64,000 nt of DNA from Metapseudomonas otitidis (GTDB lineage Bacteria; Pseudomonadota; Gammaproteobacteria; Pseudomonadales; Pseudomonadaceae): contig NZ_FOJP01000008.1 in assembly GCF_900111835.1 (NCBI RefSeq), positions 213,895 through 277,894 of the forward strand, in the 5' to 3' direction. The stretch's first letter is position 1, and each line of letters begins with the position of its first letter. The notes under the pieces are model-generated. The model ran no database searches. It saw nothing but the letters and a program-made list of their open reading frames with translations, and was not told the DNA's origin. Both the position numbers and the translations under genes were made by a program. This document shows, piece after piece, positions 23,393 to 32,292 of the stretch.

Positions 23393-23830
23393 TCAGTTGA
23401 TCCATTGGCGCGGCTGGCGGCGGCCGCCACGCAGCAGTGCGCCGGCGAGCAAGGAGAACAGGCAGGCACCGCCGCCCACGGCGAACCACATCTGTTCCTC
23501 GCTGACGAGGGGCGGATTGCGGTTGGCCTGGGCTTCACGCAGCTGCAGCTTGAGGCGCTGGTTTTCCTGGCGCAGGCGGGTCAGTTGCGCGCCGTCCTGC
23601 TCGCTGGCGTTGCCACGGTCGGCCAACTGGGCGGCCAGGGCCTCCCGCTGCCGCTCGCTCTCGGCCAGTCGCTGGGTCAGTTGGGCAAGCTCCGCCGCCA
23701 GTGGGTTCACCACGGGCGCCGGCTCTACCGCCGGAGAAAGCGGTGGAGCGGAGGGCACAGGCTCTTCGGCATGGGCCAGGGCGGCGGACAGGGCGAAGGC
23801 GAACAGCAGGGACAGCGGAACCTGGCGCAT
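23393..23830 (-). CDS. Exported coiled-coil protein with C-terminal membrane anchor, unknown function
   Basis: A 145-residue protein I cannot name. It has a signal peptide (MRQVPLSLLFAFALSAALAHA), a Pro-rich linker (about 22-42), an alpha-helical coiled coil (about 45-112, LAELAQLTQRLAESERQRE and LRQENQRLKLQLREAQ) and a C-terminal membrane segment (MWFAVGGGACLFSLLAGALL) followed by basic residues. The layout resembles the SH3-domain plus coiled-coil plus membrane-anchor family (TIGR04211-like), but without an SH3 domain. It is 16 bases before cpxR and 35 bases after yciI, so part of the cpx transcript; a periplasmic stress role is possible but unproven. Confidence 0.7.
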   Translation of the reverse strand: MRQVPLSLLFAFALSAALAHAEEPVPSAPPLSPAVEPAPVVNPLAAELAQLTQRLAESERQREALAAQLADRGNASEQDGAQLTRLRQENQRLKLQLREAQANRNPPLVSEEQMWFAVGGGACLFSLLAGALLRGGRRQPRQWIN

Positions 23831-23865
23831 GAGCGGATTCCTTGGGGCTGGCGGCAACGCCGCGA

Positions 23866-24165
23866 TCAGGGGAATACCTGCTTGAACGGCTTGACCACCA
23901 CCTGGCCGTAGACGCCGGCGAGGCGGAAGGGATCGGCCTCGGCCCAGGTCTGGGCAGCGCTCAGGGATTCGAACTCGGCGACCACCAGGCTGCCGGTGAA
24001 GCCGGCGCTGCCCGGGTCGTTGCTGTCCACCGCCGGGTGGGGGCCGGCCAGCACCAGGCGGCCTTCCGCCTTGAGCTGCTCCAGGCGGGCGAGGTGGGCG
24101 GGGCGGGAAGCCATGCGCTTCTCCAGGGAGTCGGCAACGTCGGTGGAAATGATCGCGTAGAGCAT
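23866..24165 (-). CDS. YciI-family protein
   Basis: A 99-residue dimeric alpha-beta barrel (ferredoxin-like) protein. It has the YciI pattern [34 protein letters not shown] and [22 protein letters not shown], with the conserved His-Asp pair near residues 43-47. Structure-based suggestions include a small hydrolase or dehydrochlorinase-like activity, but the cellular role is unknown. It follows yciB by 8 bases, the yciB-yciI order seen in many gammaproteobacteria. Confidence 0.9.
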   Translation of the reverse strand: MLYAIISTDVADSLEKRMASRPAHLARLEQLKAEGRLVLAGPHPAVDSNDPGSAGFTGSLVVAEFESLSAAQTWAEADPFRLAGVYGQVVVKPFKQVFP

Positions 24166-24173
24166 GGGAGTCC

Positions 24174-24764
24174 TTATTCTTGCGGTTTGTCCGGTTCGGA
24201 ATCATGCATATGACGAGCCAGGAAGATGCCCTGGCCCACCAGGAACAATAGCGTCATGCCCAGGCTGCCGAAGACCTTGAAGTCCACCCAGATGGACTGG
24301 AAGGTGAAGGCCACGAACAGGTTGGCGAAGCCACAGACCAGGAAGAACACGATCCAGGCCAGGTTCAGGCGCACCCAGATCGGCTGCGGCAGGCTCACGG
24401 CATGGCCCATGATCCGCTGGATCAGCGGGCGGTCGCCGATGAAGTGGCTGGCAGCGAAGCCCAGGGCGAACAGCCAGTTGACCACCGGCGCCTTCCACTT
24501 GAGGAAGGTCTCGCTGTGGAAGGCCAGGGTCAGGCCGCCGAACACCAGGCAGGCCACCAGGGTCAGCCACTGGCCTTTCTCCAGGCGGCGCTGGCTGATG
24601 AACAGCGCGCCGTAGACCACCACGGAGGTGGCGATGAGCACGGCGGTGGCACTGAAGATGCCCCCCAGCATGACGCTGTGGCCGGCGAGTTCGATGGCGC
24701 GGGGTTCGAGCTTGTAGACGATGAAGAAGAGAACGAGGGGGATGAAGTCGATGAATTGTTTCAC
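24174..24764 (-). CDS. yciB: Inner membrane septation protein A-like YciB
   Basis: A 196-residue inner-membrane protein with about five hydrophobic helices. It opens [18 protein letters not shown] and contains [24 protein letters not shown]-like [17 protein letters not shown] and [21 protein letters not shown], all typical of the YciB/IspZ family. Known relatives affect septation and envelope synthesis in cooperation with divisome and elongasome proteins. The start is GTG at 24764, directly before the conserved KQFIDF; no ATG fits. It is the first gene of the minus-strand run down to cpxA and is divergent from the PHP gene. Confidence 0.9.
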   Translation of the reverse strand: MKQFIDFIPLVLFFIVYKLEPRAIELAGHSVMLGGIFSATAVLIATSVVVYGALFISQRRLEKGQWLTLVACLVFGGLTLAFHSETFLKWKAPVVNWLFALGFAASHFIGDRPLIQRIMGHAVSLPQPIWVRLNLAWIVFFLVCGFANLFVAFTFQSIWVDFKVFGSLGMTLLFLVGQGIFLARHMHDSEPDKPQE

Positions 24765-24830
24765 GGCGGCAGCCAGAAGCGGGATGTGGCGGCATAATAA
24801 CAAACCATTTCTCCAGCGAAAGCGCGCCTC

Positions 24831-25706
24831 ATGCACATCGATCTGCACTGTCACAGCACAGCCTCCGACGGCGCCCTGGCGCCCGCCGCGCTGGTGGCGC
24901 GCGCCCACGAACGGGGCGTCCGGGTGCTGGCGCTGACCGATCACGACACCCTTGAAGGGCTGCCGGAGGCTCGCGCGGCTGCCGCTCGTCTGGACATGCA
25001 GCTGATCAACGGCGTGGAGCTGTCCTGCACCTGGGGTGGGGCGACCATCCATGTGCTTGGCTACGGCTTCCGCGACGATGCGCCGGCGCTTGCCGCCGCC
25101 ATCGCGGACCTGCACCACGGGCGCTGGGCCCGCGCCGAGGAGATCGACCGACGGCTGGCAGCCAAGGGCATGCCGGGCGCCCTGGAGGGGGCTCGGGCCA
25201 TCCAGCGCGAGCTGGGCGACAGCGGCAATGCGCCGGCCCGTCCGCACTTCGCCGAGTTCCTGGTGCGCGCCGGGCATGTACGCGACCGTGCCGAGGCGTT
25301 TCGCAAGTGGCTGGGGGCCGGCAAACTCGGCGATGTGAAGCAGCACTGGCCGAGCCTGGCGGACGCGGTTTCGACCCTGCGGGCTGCCGGGGCGTGGATC
25401 AGCCTGGCGCATCCCTACCACTACGACTTCACTAGAACCAAGCGACGCAAGCTGGTTTCGGATTTCATCGGTGCCGGCGGCCACGCCATCGAAGTGGTCA
25501 ACGGCATGCAACCGGCGGATCAGGTGGGGACGCTGACCATCCTGGCTCGCGAGTTCGGGCTGCTGGTTTCCGCCGGCAGCGACTTCCACGCCCCAGGCGA
25601 CTGGTCGGAGCTGGGCATGTACCGACCGATTCCAGAGGACCTGCCGCCCCTCGCGGCACGTTTTGACCATGCACCCAGCCTCGGCAGCCTCAGCACGGCA
25701 CATTGA
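24831..25706 (+). CDS. rnm: PHP-domain phosphoesterase, RNase AM (TrpH/YciV-like)
   Basis: A 291-residue PHP-domain enzyme. Metal ligands appear in [16 protein letters not shown] (HxH near residues 6-8), [17 protein letters not shown], a His in [25 protein letters not shown] and [10 protein letters not shown]. coli YciV (RNase AM) is a 5'-to-3' exoribonuclease that trims the 5' end of ribosomal RNAs and degrades oligonucleotides. It overlaps no neighbour but is followed 13 bases later by yciO. A CATAAT element (24793-24798) may be the -10 of its promoter. The C-terminus carries a short nonconserved Ala/Ser-rich tail. Confidence 0.87.
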   Translation: MHIDLHCHSTASDGALAPAALVARAHERGVRVLALTDHDTLEGLPEARAAAARLDMQLINGVELSCTWGGATIHVLGYGFRDDAPALAAAIADLHHGRWARAEEIDRRLAAKGMPGALEGARAIQRELGDSGNAPARPHFAEFLVRAGHVRDRAEAFRKWLGAGKLGDVKQHWPSLADAVSTLRAAGAWISLAHPYHYDFTRTKRRKLVSDFIGAGGHAIEVVNGMQPADQVGTLTILAREFGLLVSAGSDFHAPGDWSELGMYRPIPEDLPPLAARFDHAPSLGSLSTAH

Positions 25707-25719
25707 ACAGGGAGCCAAC

Positions 25720-26355
25720 GTGAGCCAGTTCTTCCAGGTCCACCCGGAAAATCCGCAGGTCCGCCTGATCAAGCAGGCGGTGGAGATCGTCCGGGGCGGC
25801 GGCGTGATCGTCTACCCGACCGACTCCTCCTACGCCATCGGCTGTGCGATCGGCGAGAAGTCGGCGGTGGAGCGCATCCGTCGCCTGCGCCGACTGGACG
25901 ACAAGCACAACTTCACCCTGGTCTGCCGCGACCTCTCCGAGCTCGGGCTGTTCGCCAAGGTCGACACGGCGGCGTTCCGCCTGCTCAAGGCCCATACACC
26001 CGGCCCCTACACCTTCATCCTCAACGCCACCCGCGAGGTGCCGAGGATGCTGATGCACCCGAAACGCCGCACCATCGGCCTGCGGGTGCCTGACCACCCC
26101 ATCGCCCTGGCATTGCTGGCCGAACTGGGTGCGCCGCTGATGAGCGCGTCGCTCATCCTCTCCGGTGAGGCCCAGCCAATGAGCGACCCCTACGAGATGC
26201 GCCAGATGCTGGAGCACCACGTGGACCTGATCATCGACGGCGGCTACGGCGGTGTCGAAGCGTCCACCGTGGTGGACCTGTCGGAAGGCGAACCGAGCAT
26301 CTTCCGCGTCGGCTGTGGCGACCCCACTCCGTTCCTGGCGGACGCCGGCGCGTGA
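25720..26355 (+). CDS. yciO: YciO/Sua5-TsaC-like L-threonylcarbamoyladenylate synthase family protein
   Basis: A 211-residue YrdC-fold protein. It has [23 protein letters not shown] (about 25-47), [36 protein letters not shown] and [16 protein letters not shown], the residues for ATP, threonine and bicarbonate handling. The GTG start (25720) follows CAGGGAGCC; no ATG fits near the conserved N-terminus. YciO proteins are paralogs of TsaC, which makes the N6-threonylcarbamoyl group for tRNA position 37; whether YciO itself serves tRNA is debated. Its stop overlaps the scpA start (GTGA). Confidence 0.87.
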   Translation: MSQFFQVHPENPQVRLIKQAVEIVRGGGVIVYPTDSSYAIGCAIGEKSAVERIRRLRRLDDKHNFTLVCRDLSELGLFAKVDTAAFRLLKAHTPGPYTFILNATREVPRMLMHPKRRTIGLRVPDHPIALALLAELGAPLMSASLILSGEAQPMSDPYEMRQMLEHHVDLIIDGGYGGVEASTVVDLSEGEPSIFRVGCGDPTPFLADAGA

Positions 26356-27173
26356 GCGGTGAGCCGACGGGCGTCGACCCTCAGGCCGGCGCCCAGCAGG
26401 AGCTGCCGTTCGCGCTGGTGTATGGCCAGGCGGTCACTGAGCTTCCCGTCGACCTCTATATCCCGCCGGATGCCCTGGAAGTGTTCCTCGAAGCCTTCGA
26501 GGGCCCGCTGGACCTGCTGCTCTACCTCATCCGCAAGCAGAACATCGACATCCTCGACATTCCCGTGGCGGAGATCACCCGCCAGTACATGGGCTATGTC
26601 GAGCTGATGAAGTCGGTGCGCCTGGAGCTGGCGGCCGAGTACCTGGTGATGGCCGCGATGCTGGCCGAGATCAAGTCGCGCATGCTGTTGCCGCGTTCCG
26701 GCGAGAGCGAGGAGGAAGAGGAAGATCCCCGCGCCGAGCTGATCCGCCGCCTGCAGGAGTACGAGCGCTTCAAGCAGGCCGCCGAAGGCCTGGACACCCT
26801 GCCCCGGGTGGGGCGCGACCTCATCGTGCCGCGCGTGGATGCGCCCGAGGCGCGGGCCCGCAAGCTGCTGCCCGATGTGAGCCTGGAGGAAGTGCTGCTC
26901 TCCATGGCCGAGGTGCTGCGCCGGGCCGACATGTTCGAAAGCCACCAGGTCACCCGCGAGGCGCTGTCCACCCGCGAGCGCATGAGCGAGGTGCTGGAGC
27001 GCCTCAAGGGCGGCGGCTTCGTGCCCTTCGTCCAGCTGTTCGCCCCGGAAGAGGGGCGCCTGGGCGTGGTGGTCACCTTCATGGCCGTGCTCGAACTGAT
27101 CAAGGAACAACTGGTTGAACTGGTGCAGAATGAGTCCTTCGCGCCCATCCATGTCCGTGCCCGAGCCGAGTGA
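26352..27173 (+). CDS. scpA: Segregation and condensation protein ScpA
   Basis: A 273-residue kleisin of the bacterial Smc-ScpAB condensin. The N-terminal region binding the Smc neck is FEGPLDLLLYLIRKQNIDILDIPVAEITRQY (seen around residues 48-78); the C-terminal winged helix is near 215-265 (FVPFVQLFAPEEGRLGVVVTF). An acidic stretch with six Glu (about 118-125) links the helical part. The GTG start at 26352 overlaps the yciO stop; the first 35 residues are a nonconserved Pseudomonas-type extension. scpB follows three bases after the stop. Confidence 0.93.
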   Translation: MSGEPTGVDPQAGAQQELPFALVYGQAVTELPVDLYIPPDALEVFLEAFEGPLDLLLYLIRKQNIDILDIPVAEITRQYMGYVELMKSVRLELAAEYLVMAAMLAEIKSRMLLPRSGESEEEEEDPRAELIRRLQEYERFKQAAEGLDTLPRVGRDLIVPRVDAPEARARKLLPDVSLEEVLLSMAEVLRRADMFESHQVTREALSTRERMSEVLERLKGGGFVPFVQLFAPEEGRLGVVVTFMAVLELIKEQLVELVQNESFAPIHVRARAE

Positions 27174-27176
27174 CCG

Positions 27177-27980
27177 ATGAACCTCAACGACACCAAGGAG
27201 TTGGCTTCCCTGCTCGAAGCCTTTCTGCTGGCCGCGGGCAAGCCCCTGTCGCTGGAGCGGATCGCTGAGCTGTTCGAGGAAGCCGAGCGCCCGGAGCTGT
27301 CGAAGATCCGCGACGCCCTCGCCGTGCTGGCCAAGTCCTGCAATGGCCGTGCATTCGAACTGAAGGAGGTGGCCTCGGGCTACCGCCTCCAGGTGCGCGA
27401 GCGCTTCGCCCCCTGGGTCGGGCGCCTCTGGGAGGAGCGGCCGCAGCGCTATTCCCGCGCATTGCTGGAGACTCTTGCACTCATCGCCTACCGGCAACCC
27501 ATCACCCGGGGGGAGATCGAGGACATCCGTGGCGTCACGGTGAACAGCCAGATCGTCAAGACGCTGATGGAGCGGGAGTGGATCCGCGTCGTGGGCTACC
27601 GCGACGTGCCGGGCAAGCCGGCGATGTTCGCCACCACCAAGGCCTTCCTCGATCACTTCAACCTGCGCAACCTCGACGAACTGCCGCCCCTGGCTGCCTT
27701 GCGCGAACTGGAGCCGGAGCCCGAGCTGGCCCTGGATGACGACGCGCCGGTGCCGGCCGACCTGCAGGCCCGCGCGGACGCGGCACTGGGCGAGGAGCCT
27801 GCCGGCGAGCCCCGCGAGGAAGTCAGCTTCCGTAGCCTGCTGGCTGAGCTGGACACCATGGAGGAGGGGCTCAAGACCGACTTCGACGACCTCCTGCCGC
27901 CTGACGACGAGCCCGCCCCGGTCGATGAGGCGGAGGATGAGGACACCCCGCTCGCCGACGAAGGCGAGACCCTGCACTGA
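27177..27980 (+). CDS. scpB: Segregation and condensation protein ScpB
   Basis: A 267-residue ScpB with two winged-helix domains (about 5-80 and 90-165): KELASLLEAFLLAAGKPLSLERI, then YSRALLETLALIAYRQPITRGEIEDIRGV and GRKD-like GKPAMFATTKAFLDHF. The conserved core is followed by a long acidic, probably disordered tail (about 180-267, rich in Glu, Asp and Pro), as in other Pseudomonas ScpB proteins. It binds ScpA to form the Smc-ScpAB complex that helps compact and segregate the chromosome. It is 3 bases after scpA and 9 bases before a small DUF1289 gene. Confidence 0.93.
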   Translation: MNLNDTKELASLLEAFLLAAGKPLSLERIAELFEEAERPELSKIRDALAVLAKSCNGRAFELKEVASGYRLQVRERFAPWVGRLWEERPQRYSRALLETLALIAYRQPITRGEIEDIRGVTVNSQIVKTLMEREWIRVVGYRDVPGKPAMFATTKAFLDHFNLRNLDELPPLAALRELEPEPELALDDDAPVPADLQARADAALGEEPAGEPREEVSFRSLLAELDTMEEGLKTDFDDLLPPDDEPAPVDEAEDEDTPLADEGETLH

Positions 27981-27989
27981 GATGACCTG

Positions 27990-28169
27990 ATGAAGGACCC
28001 CTGCATCGGCGTCTGCCAGTTTTCCGACGATGTCTGCCGGGGCTGCGGCCGCACCCGCCGCGAGATCAAGGCCTGGAAGAAGCTGGGCAAGGGCGAGCGC
28101 TTGGTGGTGCTGGCCGAAGCCGACCTGCGTCTGCTGGCGCTGCAGGCGACCGGCCGGCGCAAAGGCTGA
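27990..28169 (+). CDS. DUF1289 family small cysteine-rich protein
   Basis: A 59-residue protein encoded from ATG at 27990. It reads MKDPCIGVCQFSDDVCRGCG, with Cys at 5, 9, 16 and 19 (CxxxC and CxxC), followed by RTRREIKAWKKLGKGERL and a leucine-rich helix. This is the DUF1289 (YdhL-like) pattern, a probable small zinc- or iron-sulfur-binding protein of unknown role. It begins 9 bases after scpB and reads in the same direction, so it is likely on the scpAB transcript. Homologues are often found beside rluB or scpB in Pseudomonas. Confidence 0.88.
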   Translation: MKDPCIGVCQFSDDVCRGCGRTRREIKAWKKLGKGERLVVLAEADLRLLALQATGRRKG

Positions 28170-28256
28170 CGGCCCGGCCAGGTCTGGCTAGCCTCAGTGA
28201 CTACCGCCGCGTATGATGCGCGACCTTTTTCGAGCGATACACCGGGAGGTGCCCAG

Positions 28257-29552
28257 ATGAACGAAGACGATTACAGCCCCGCAGGGGAAAAGCTGCAGAA
28301 GGTCCTGGCCCGCATGGGGCTGGCCTCGCGCCGCGACATCGAGGCCTGGATCACCGAAGGCCGCGTCAAGGTCAACGGCGCTGCTGCCACCCTCGGCCAG
28401 CGGGTCGACAGCCATGACGCCATCAGCGTCGACGGCCGCCTGCTCAAGCGCGAGGAAGAGGCCGAGAGCGTCCGCCGCGTGCTGATCTACAACAAGCCCG
28501 AAGGCGAAGTCTGCACCCGCGACGACCCGGAAGGCCGCCCCACCGTCTTCGAGCGCCTGCCCCGCCTGCGTTCCGGTCGCTGGATCAACGTCGGCCGCCT
28601 GGACATCAACACCACCGGCCTGCTGCTGTTCACCACCGACGGTGAGCTGGCGAACCGGCTGATGCACCCCTCCTACGAGATGGACCGCGAGTACGCCGTG
28701 CGTGTGCGCGGCGAGGTCACCGAGGAGATGCTGGAGAACCTGAAGAACGGCGTGATGCTGGAAGACGGCCCGGCCAAGTTCACCGACATCCAGGAAGCTC
28801 CGGGCGGTGAAGGCTTCAACCACTGGTACCACTGCGTGGTGATGGAAGGCCGCAACCGCGAAGTGCGTCGCCTGTGGGAGTCCCAGGGCCTGGTGGTGAG
28901 CCGTCTGAAGCGTGTGCGCTTCGGCCCGGTGTTCATCACCTCCGACCTGACCATGGGACGTTGGCGTGAGATGGGCCAGCAGGAAGTGGACATCCTCAGC
29001 GAGGAAGTCGGCCTGCGCCCGGTGGCCCTGCCGGCCATGAAGGCTAAGTCCCGCGAGAAGCTGGAGCGCATGCAGCGCAAGTCCGCCAAGCCGGTGGCAC
29101 CGCGCTCGCGCCCTGCCCGCAGCGAGGGGGACGAGCGCCCGGCTCGTGCGCCCCGTGGCGAGAAAGCCGAGCGTCCGAGTCGTCCCCGTGGCGAAGGTGC
29201 GGAGCGCCCGGTGCGTTCGCCGCGTCCGGCCCGTGGTGAGGGTGATGAGCGTCCGGTGCGCGCCCCGCGTGGCGAGAAGGCCGAGCGCCCGAGCCGTCCG
29301 CGTGGTGAAGGGGCTGAGCGTCCGGCCCGCGCGCCCCGTCCGGCTGGGCGTGGTGAGCCGCGTGGTACGCCGATCGCCGAGCGTCCGAAGGACTCCGGTC
29401 GCAAGCCGCAGCGCCCGGCCCGCCCCCAGGGTGATGCCGTGGAAGTGGCCGATCGCCCGCAGCGCAAGCCCAAGCCGCAGCGTCCGGTGAGCCGCCGCAG
29501 CAATCCGCCGGCCGGCGAAGGCCAGCGCCCGGGCTTCGGTCGCAAGCGCTGA
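28257..29552 (+). CDS. rluB: 23S rRNA pseudouridine synthase RluB with repeated basic tail
   Basis: A 431-residue RluB. The N-terminal S4 RNA-binding domain (about 10-70, [21 protein letters not shown]) precedes the catalytic RsuA-type domain (about 80-255), with the catalytic Asp in [15 protein letters not shown] and the later [20 protein letters not shown]. RluB makes pseudouridine 2605 (E. coli numbering) of 23S rRNA. The last 165 residues are a low-complexity Arg/Pro/Glu/Ala tail made of a 38-residue unit repeated twice, probably disordered RNA-binding; E. coli RluB (291 residues) has a much shorter one. GGGAGG precedes the ATG at 28257. A TATGAT (28212-28217) may be its -10. Confidence 0.93.
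   Translation: MNEDDYSPAGEKLQKVLARMGLASRRDIEAWITEGRVKVNGAAATLGQRVDSHDAISVDGRLLKREEEAESVRRVLIYNKPEGEVCTRDDPEGRPTVFERLPRLRSGRWINVGRLDINTTGLLLFTTDGELANRLMHPSYEMDREYAVRVRGEVTEEMLENLKNGVMLEDGPAKFTDIQEAPGGEGFNHWYHCVVMEGRNREVRRLWESQGLVVSRLKRVRFGPVFITSDLTMGRWREMGQQEVDILSEEVGLRPVALPAMKAKSREKLERMQRKSAKPVAPRSRPARSEGDERPARAPRGEKAERPSRPRGEGAERPVRSPRPARGEGDERPVRAPRGEKAERPSRPRGEGAERPARAPRPAGRGEPRGTPIAERPKDSGRKPQRPARPQGDAVEVADRPQRKPKPQRPVSRRSNPPAGEGQRPGFGRKR
29127..29354 (+). repeat. In-frame 114-bp tandem repeat in the rluB tail
   Basis: Two direct units of 114 bases (29127-29240 and 29241-29354) encode [20 protein letters not shown] followed by [15 protein letters not shown]. Differences are mostly synonymous or Val/Ala and Ser/Ala changes. 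The unit length is a multiple of three, so copy-number change keeps the frame. Confidence 0.85.
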
Positions 29553-29570
29553 GGCCGGGTTACAGGCAAT

Positions 29571-29599
29571 GAAAAAGGGGCTCGATGAGCCCCTTTTTC
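29571..29599. terminator. Bidirectional terminator between rluB and the GGDEF gene
   Basis: GAAAAAGGGGCTC (29571-29583), loop GAT, GAGCCCCTTTTTC (29587-29599). The stem is perfect and gives a T run on both strands, fitting the two convergent genes. Confidence 0.9.
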
Positions 29600-29615
29600 A
29601 TGTCCGTCGCCTGTG

Positions 29616-30545
29616 TCAGCCCGCCATGGACAGGCGGTTGCGTCCGTTGCGCTTGGCGACATAGAGGGCGTTGTCGGCACGGCGCAGCAAGCTTTGCACC
29701 GACTCGGCCGGCAGCAGCGTGGCGCAGCCCAGGCTGACGGACAGCTCGATCGGCCGGCCGGCCACCAGGTGCTGGATCTCCATCACGCTCAGGCGCAGGC
29801 GCTCGCCCACCATGGCAGCGGCCTCGCGGCAGGTGTTGGAGAGGAGGATGAGGAATTCTTCGCCGCCGTAGCGGAACACCATGTCGACGTTGCGCAGGCG
29901 GCCTTTCAGGGTGGTGGCCACGGCCTTGAGCACTTCGTCGCCGGTGCCGTGGCCGTACTGGTCGTTGATGCGCTTGAAGTGGTCGATGTCCAGCATCAGC
30001 ACCGACAGCGGCTGCTGGTTGCGGCGCGACAGGTCGACCTCGCGCTGCAGGGCCTGGTCCATGGCGATGCGGTTGCCGGTCTCGGTCAGCGGGTCGCGCA
30101 GGGCGGACTGCACGGCGGTGCGGTACAGCAGCGCGTTGCGCAGCGGGAACAGCAGGCAGGCCAGCAGGGATTCGAGCTGCGCCAGTTCGGTCTCTTCGAA
30201 GCGCTGGCGACGGCGGAACACCAGCTCGCCCAGGTACTCGCCCTCATGGGTCAGGCGATAGCCGGCGGAGTGGGCGGCACGCTCGCCGAACTCCAGGCGC
30301 AGGTCGCTGCCCTGGTGCGCGTAGGCCAGCGCGTCCAGCGGTACCAGGCGCTGTACCTCGCGGAAGAAGCTGCCGAGGATGCGGTCCACTTCCAGGCTGG
30401 TCTGCAGTTGCAGGGTCAGCTGGCGGCGCAGCTCCAGCAATGTGACCTGGCGCGGCGGCTGCAGCGGGGTGGGCGTGTTGTAGCCCAGGCGCTGGAGCTT
30501 GGCGGCATCGAAATCAATGGTGTTGGTGGGCGTGTGGGGAGCCAT
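29616..30545 (-). CDS. GGDEF diguanylate cyclase
   Basis: A 309-residue cytoplasmic protein. A GAF-like N-terminal sensor region (about 40-145) precedes the GGDEF domain (about 150-308), with DPLTETGNR, MLDIDHFKRINDQYGH and the signature RYGGEEFLILL. The inhibitory site RNVD lies five residues before GGEEF, so product feedback inhibition is expected. It should make cyclic di-GMP. There is no EAL domain and no membrane segment. It matches the PA3177-type protein near rluB in P. aeruginosa. It stands alone with its promoter in the 240-base gap to the yciK gene, where no other gene is seen. Confidence 0.9.
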   Translation of the reverse strand: MAPHTPTNTIDFDAAKLQRLGYNTPTPLQPPRQVTLLELRRQLTLQLQTSLEVDRILGSFFREVQRLVPLDALAYAHQGSDLRLEFGERAAHSAGYRLTHEGEYLGELVFRRRQRFEETELAQLESLLACLLFPLRNALLYRTAVQSALRDPLTETGNRIAMDQALQREVDLSRRNQQPLSVLMLDIDHFKRINDQYGHGTGDEVLKAVATTLKGRLRNVDMVFRYGGEEFLILLSNTCREAAAMVGERLRLSVMEIQHLVAGRPIELSVSLGCATLLPAESVQSLLRRADNALYVAKRNGRNRLSMAG

Positions 30546-30787
30546 TTGGCGAAACCTCTGACGCTTCGAGCGACGACATCCGACCTAAGGCTATTTCCGT
30601 GCCAGGTTTCACATTACCCGGTAAACCCCTTTTCTATCAGTCGCTTATGCGTTTATGGGGCGGCGGGGTGGCAAGGCGTTGCCGGTTGTCTGACGGGCGA
30701 GATGGCAATTTGATGCCTGTTGCGGAGGGGCGCGCCGGTTTAATGGCAGGGCGATGGCGGCGGCCGGGCGGCCGCCGCCGGAAGGTC

Positions 30788-31528
30788 TTACTGTGCGTCG
30801 AATGCCTGGCCGTTGATGCCGGTGCTGTCCGCCCCCATGAGGTAGAGGTAGACCGGCATGATGGCCTCGGGTTCCGGGTTCTTGGCGGGGTTCTCGCCGG
30901 GGTAGGCGAGGGCGCGCATGCTGGTGCGGGTGGCGCCCGGGTTGACGCTGTTGGCGCGAACGTTGGCGATGCCGTCGAGCTCGTCGGCCAGGACCTGCAT
31001 CAGGCCCTCGGTAGCGAACTTGGAGACGGCGTAGGCGCCCCAGTAGGCGCGCCCCTTGCGTCCCACGCTGCTGGAGGTGAACACCACCGAGGCGTCGCTG
31101 GAGAGCTTGAGCACGGGCAGAAGGGTGCTGGTGAGCATGAACATGGCGTTGACGTTCACCTGCATGACGCGCATGAAGTTCTCGCCGGACAACTGCTCGA
31201 TGGGTGTACGCGGGCCGAGGATGGAGGCGTTGTGCAGCAGCCCGTCGAGGCGGCCGAATTCACGCTCCACCAGGGCGGCCAGTTCGTCGAACTGGTGCGG
31301 CTGGGCGGTCTCCAGGTTGAAGGGGATCACGCCCGGCTGCGGGTGGCCGGCGGCTTCGATGGCGTCATACACCTCGTTGAGGTGGGATTCGGTCTTGCCC
31401 AGCAGCAGGACGGTGGCGCCATGGGCAGCGAAGGTCTTGGCGGCGGCGGCTCCGATGCCGCGTCCGGCGCCGGTCACGAGGATGACGCGGTCCTTCAGCA
31501 GGTCGGGGCGGGCGGAATACTGGAACAT
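30788..31528 (-). CDS. yciK: YciK-like short-chain dehydrogenase
   Basis: A 246-residue classical SDR. The NAD(P) motif is LVTGAGRGIGAAAAKTFAAHG, the NNAG-like motif is LLHNASILGP, and the active-site set is FTSSSVGRKGRAYWGAYAVSK (Ser, Tyr and Lys), then VNPGATRTSMRALAYPGEN. ATG at 31528 follows GGAGTTCC; an upstream in-frame ATG at 31570 is less likely. The YciK substrate is unknown. It is the last of the run ubiG-mupP-yciK on the minus strand, the same order as in P. aeruginosa (PA3171-PA3173). Confidence 0.88.
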   Translation of the reverse strand: MFQYSARPDLLKDRVILVTGAGRGIGAAAAKTFAAHGATVLLLGKTESHLNEVYDAIEAAGHPQPGVIPFNLETAQPHQFDELAALVEREFGRLDGLLHNASILGPRTPIEQLSGENFMRVMQVNVNAMFMLTSTLLPVLKLSSDASVVFTSSSVGRKGRAYWGAYAVSKFATEGLMQVLADELDGIANVRANSVNPGATRTSMRALAYPGENPAKNPEPEAIMPVYLYLMGADSTGINGQAFDAQ

Positions 31529-31615
31529 CGGGAACTCCTTCGAAGCGCTGTGGAGGCTCGCTTCAGGCAATGGGTAGGCGGTACATGGGGGCGCTGCGTG
31601 GCAGGCCCCCGCCGG

Positions 31616-32287
31616 TCAGCAGCTGCAGAGCGCGCGGTCGAGAACGGCGCGCAGCTCGAGCGGATGGTCGACCACCACGTCGGCTCCCCAGTGATGGGGG
31701 TTGTCGTCGGGGTGGATGTAGCCGTAGGTCACGGCGGCGGTGCGCGTCCCGGCGGCGCGACCGGATTCGATGTCACGCAGGTCGTCGCCGATGAACAGCA
31801 CGCTGGCCGGCTCCAGCCCCAGCTGGCTGCAGGCGAGGTGGAGCATCTCCGGGTCGGGCTTGCTGTTGGTGACGTGGTCCGGGCAGATGAGCACGGCCGA
31901 GCGCTGGGCCAGGCCAAGCTGCTGCATGATCGGTTCGGCGAAGCGCACCGGCTTGTTGGTCACCACGCCCCAGATGAGCTTGGCGGCCTCGATGTCGGCC
32001 AGCAGGGGCTCGATGCCGTCGAACGGGCGGGTGAGTACGGCGCAGTGTTGCTGGTAGCGCTCGAGGAACTCCAGGCGCAGGGCTTCGAAGCCGGGGGCTT
32101 CGGGGTCCATTTCGAAGGTGGCGGCAACCATGGCGCGGGCGCCACCGGAGACCACGTCACGGATCGATTTCTCGTCCTGTGGCGGCAGGCCGCGCTCGGT
32201 GCGCATGGCCTGGCAGATGGCGATGAAGTCCGGCGCCGAGTCGAGGAGGGTGCCGTCCATGTCGAAGAGAACCGCTCGCAGTCGCAT
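31616..32287 (-). CDS. mupP: N-acetylmuramic acid 6-phosphate phosphatase MupP (Gph-like HAD)
   Basis: A 223-residue HAD phosphatase. Motif [16 protein letters not shown] carries both catalytic Asp residues; then [14 protein letters not shown] (motif II Thr), SKPDPEML (motif III Lys) and [17 protein letters not shown] (motif IV). It is often annotated phosphoglycolate phosphatase Gph, but the copy next to ubiG in Pseudomonas (PA3172) was shown to be MupP, which dephosphorylates MurNAc-6-phosphate in the cell-wall recycling route that bypasses de novo UDP-MurNAc synthesis and gives intrinsic fosfomycin tolerance. ATG at 32287 has GAGGAG at good spacing; a GTG at 32296 does not. Confidence 0.88.
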   Translation of the reverse strand: MRLRAVLFDMDGTLLDSAPDFIAICQAMRTERGLPPQDEKSIRDVVSGGARAMVAATFEMDPEAPGFEALRLEFLERYQQHCAVLTRPFDGIEPLLADIEAAKLIWGVVTNKPVRFAEPIMQQLGLAQRSAVLICPDHVTNSKPDPEMLHLACSQLGLEPASVLFIGDDLRDIESGRAAGTRTAAVTYGYIHPDDNPHHWGADVVVDHPLELRAVLDRALCSC

Positions 32288-32292
32288 GGTCG

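Noticed and set aside
31616..32287. Plain phosphoglycolate phosphatase (Gph)
   Set aside because: The Pseudomonas copy between ubiG and yciK is MupP; Gph activity cannot be excluded from motifs alone.
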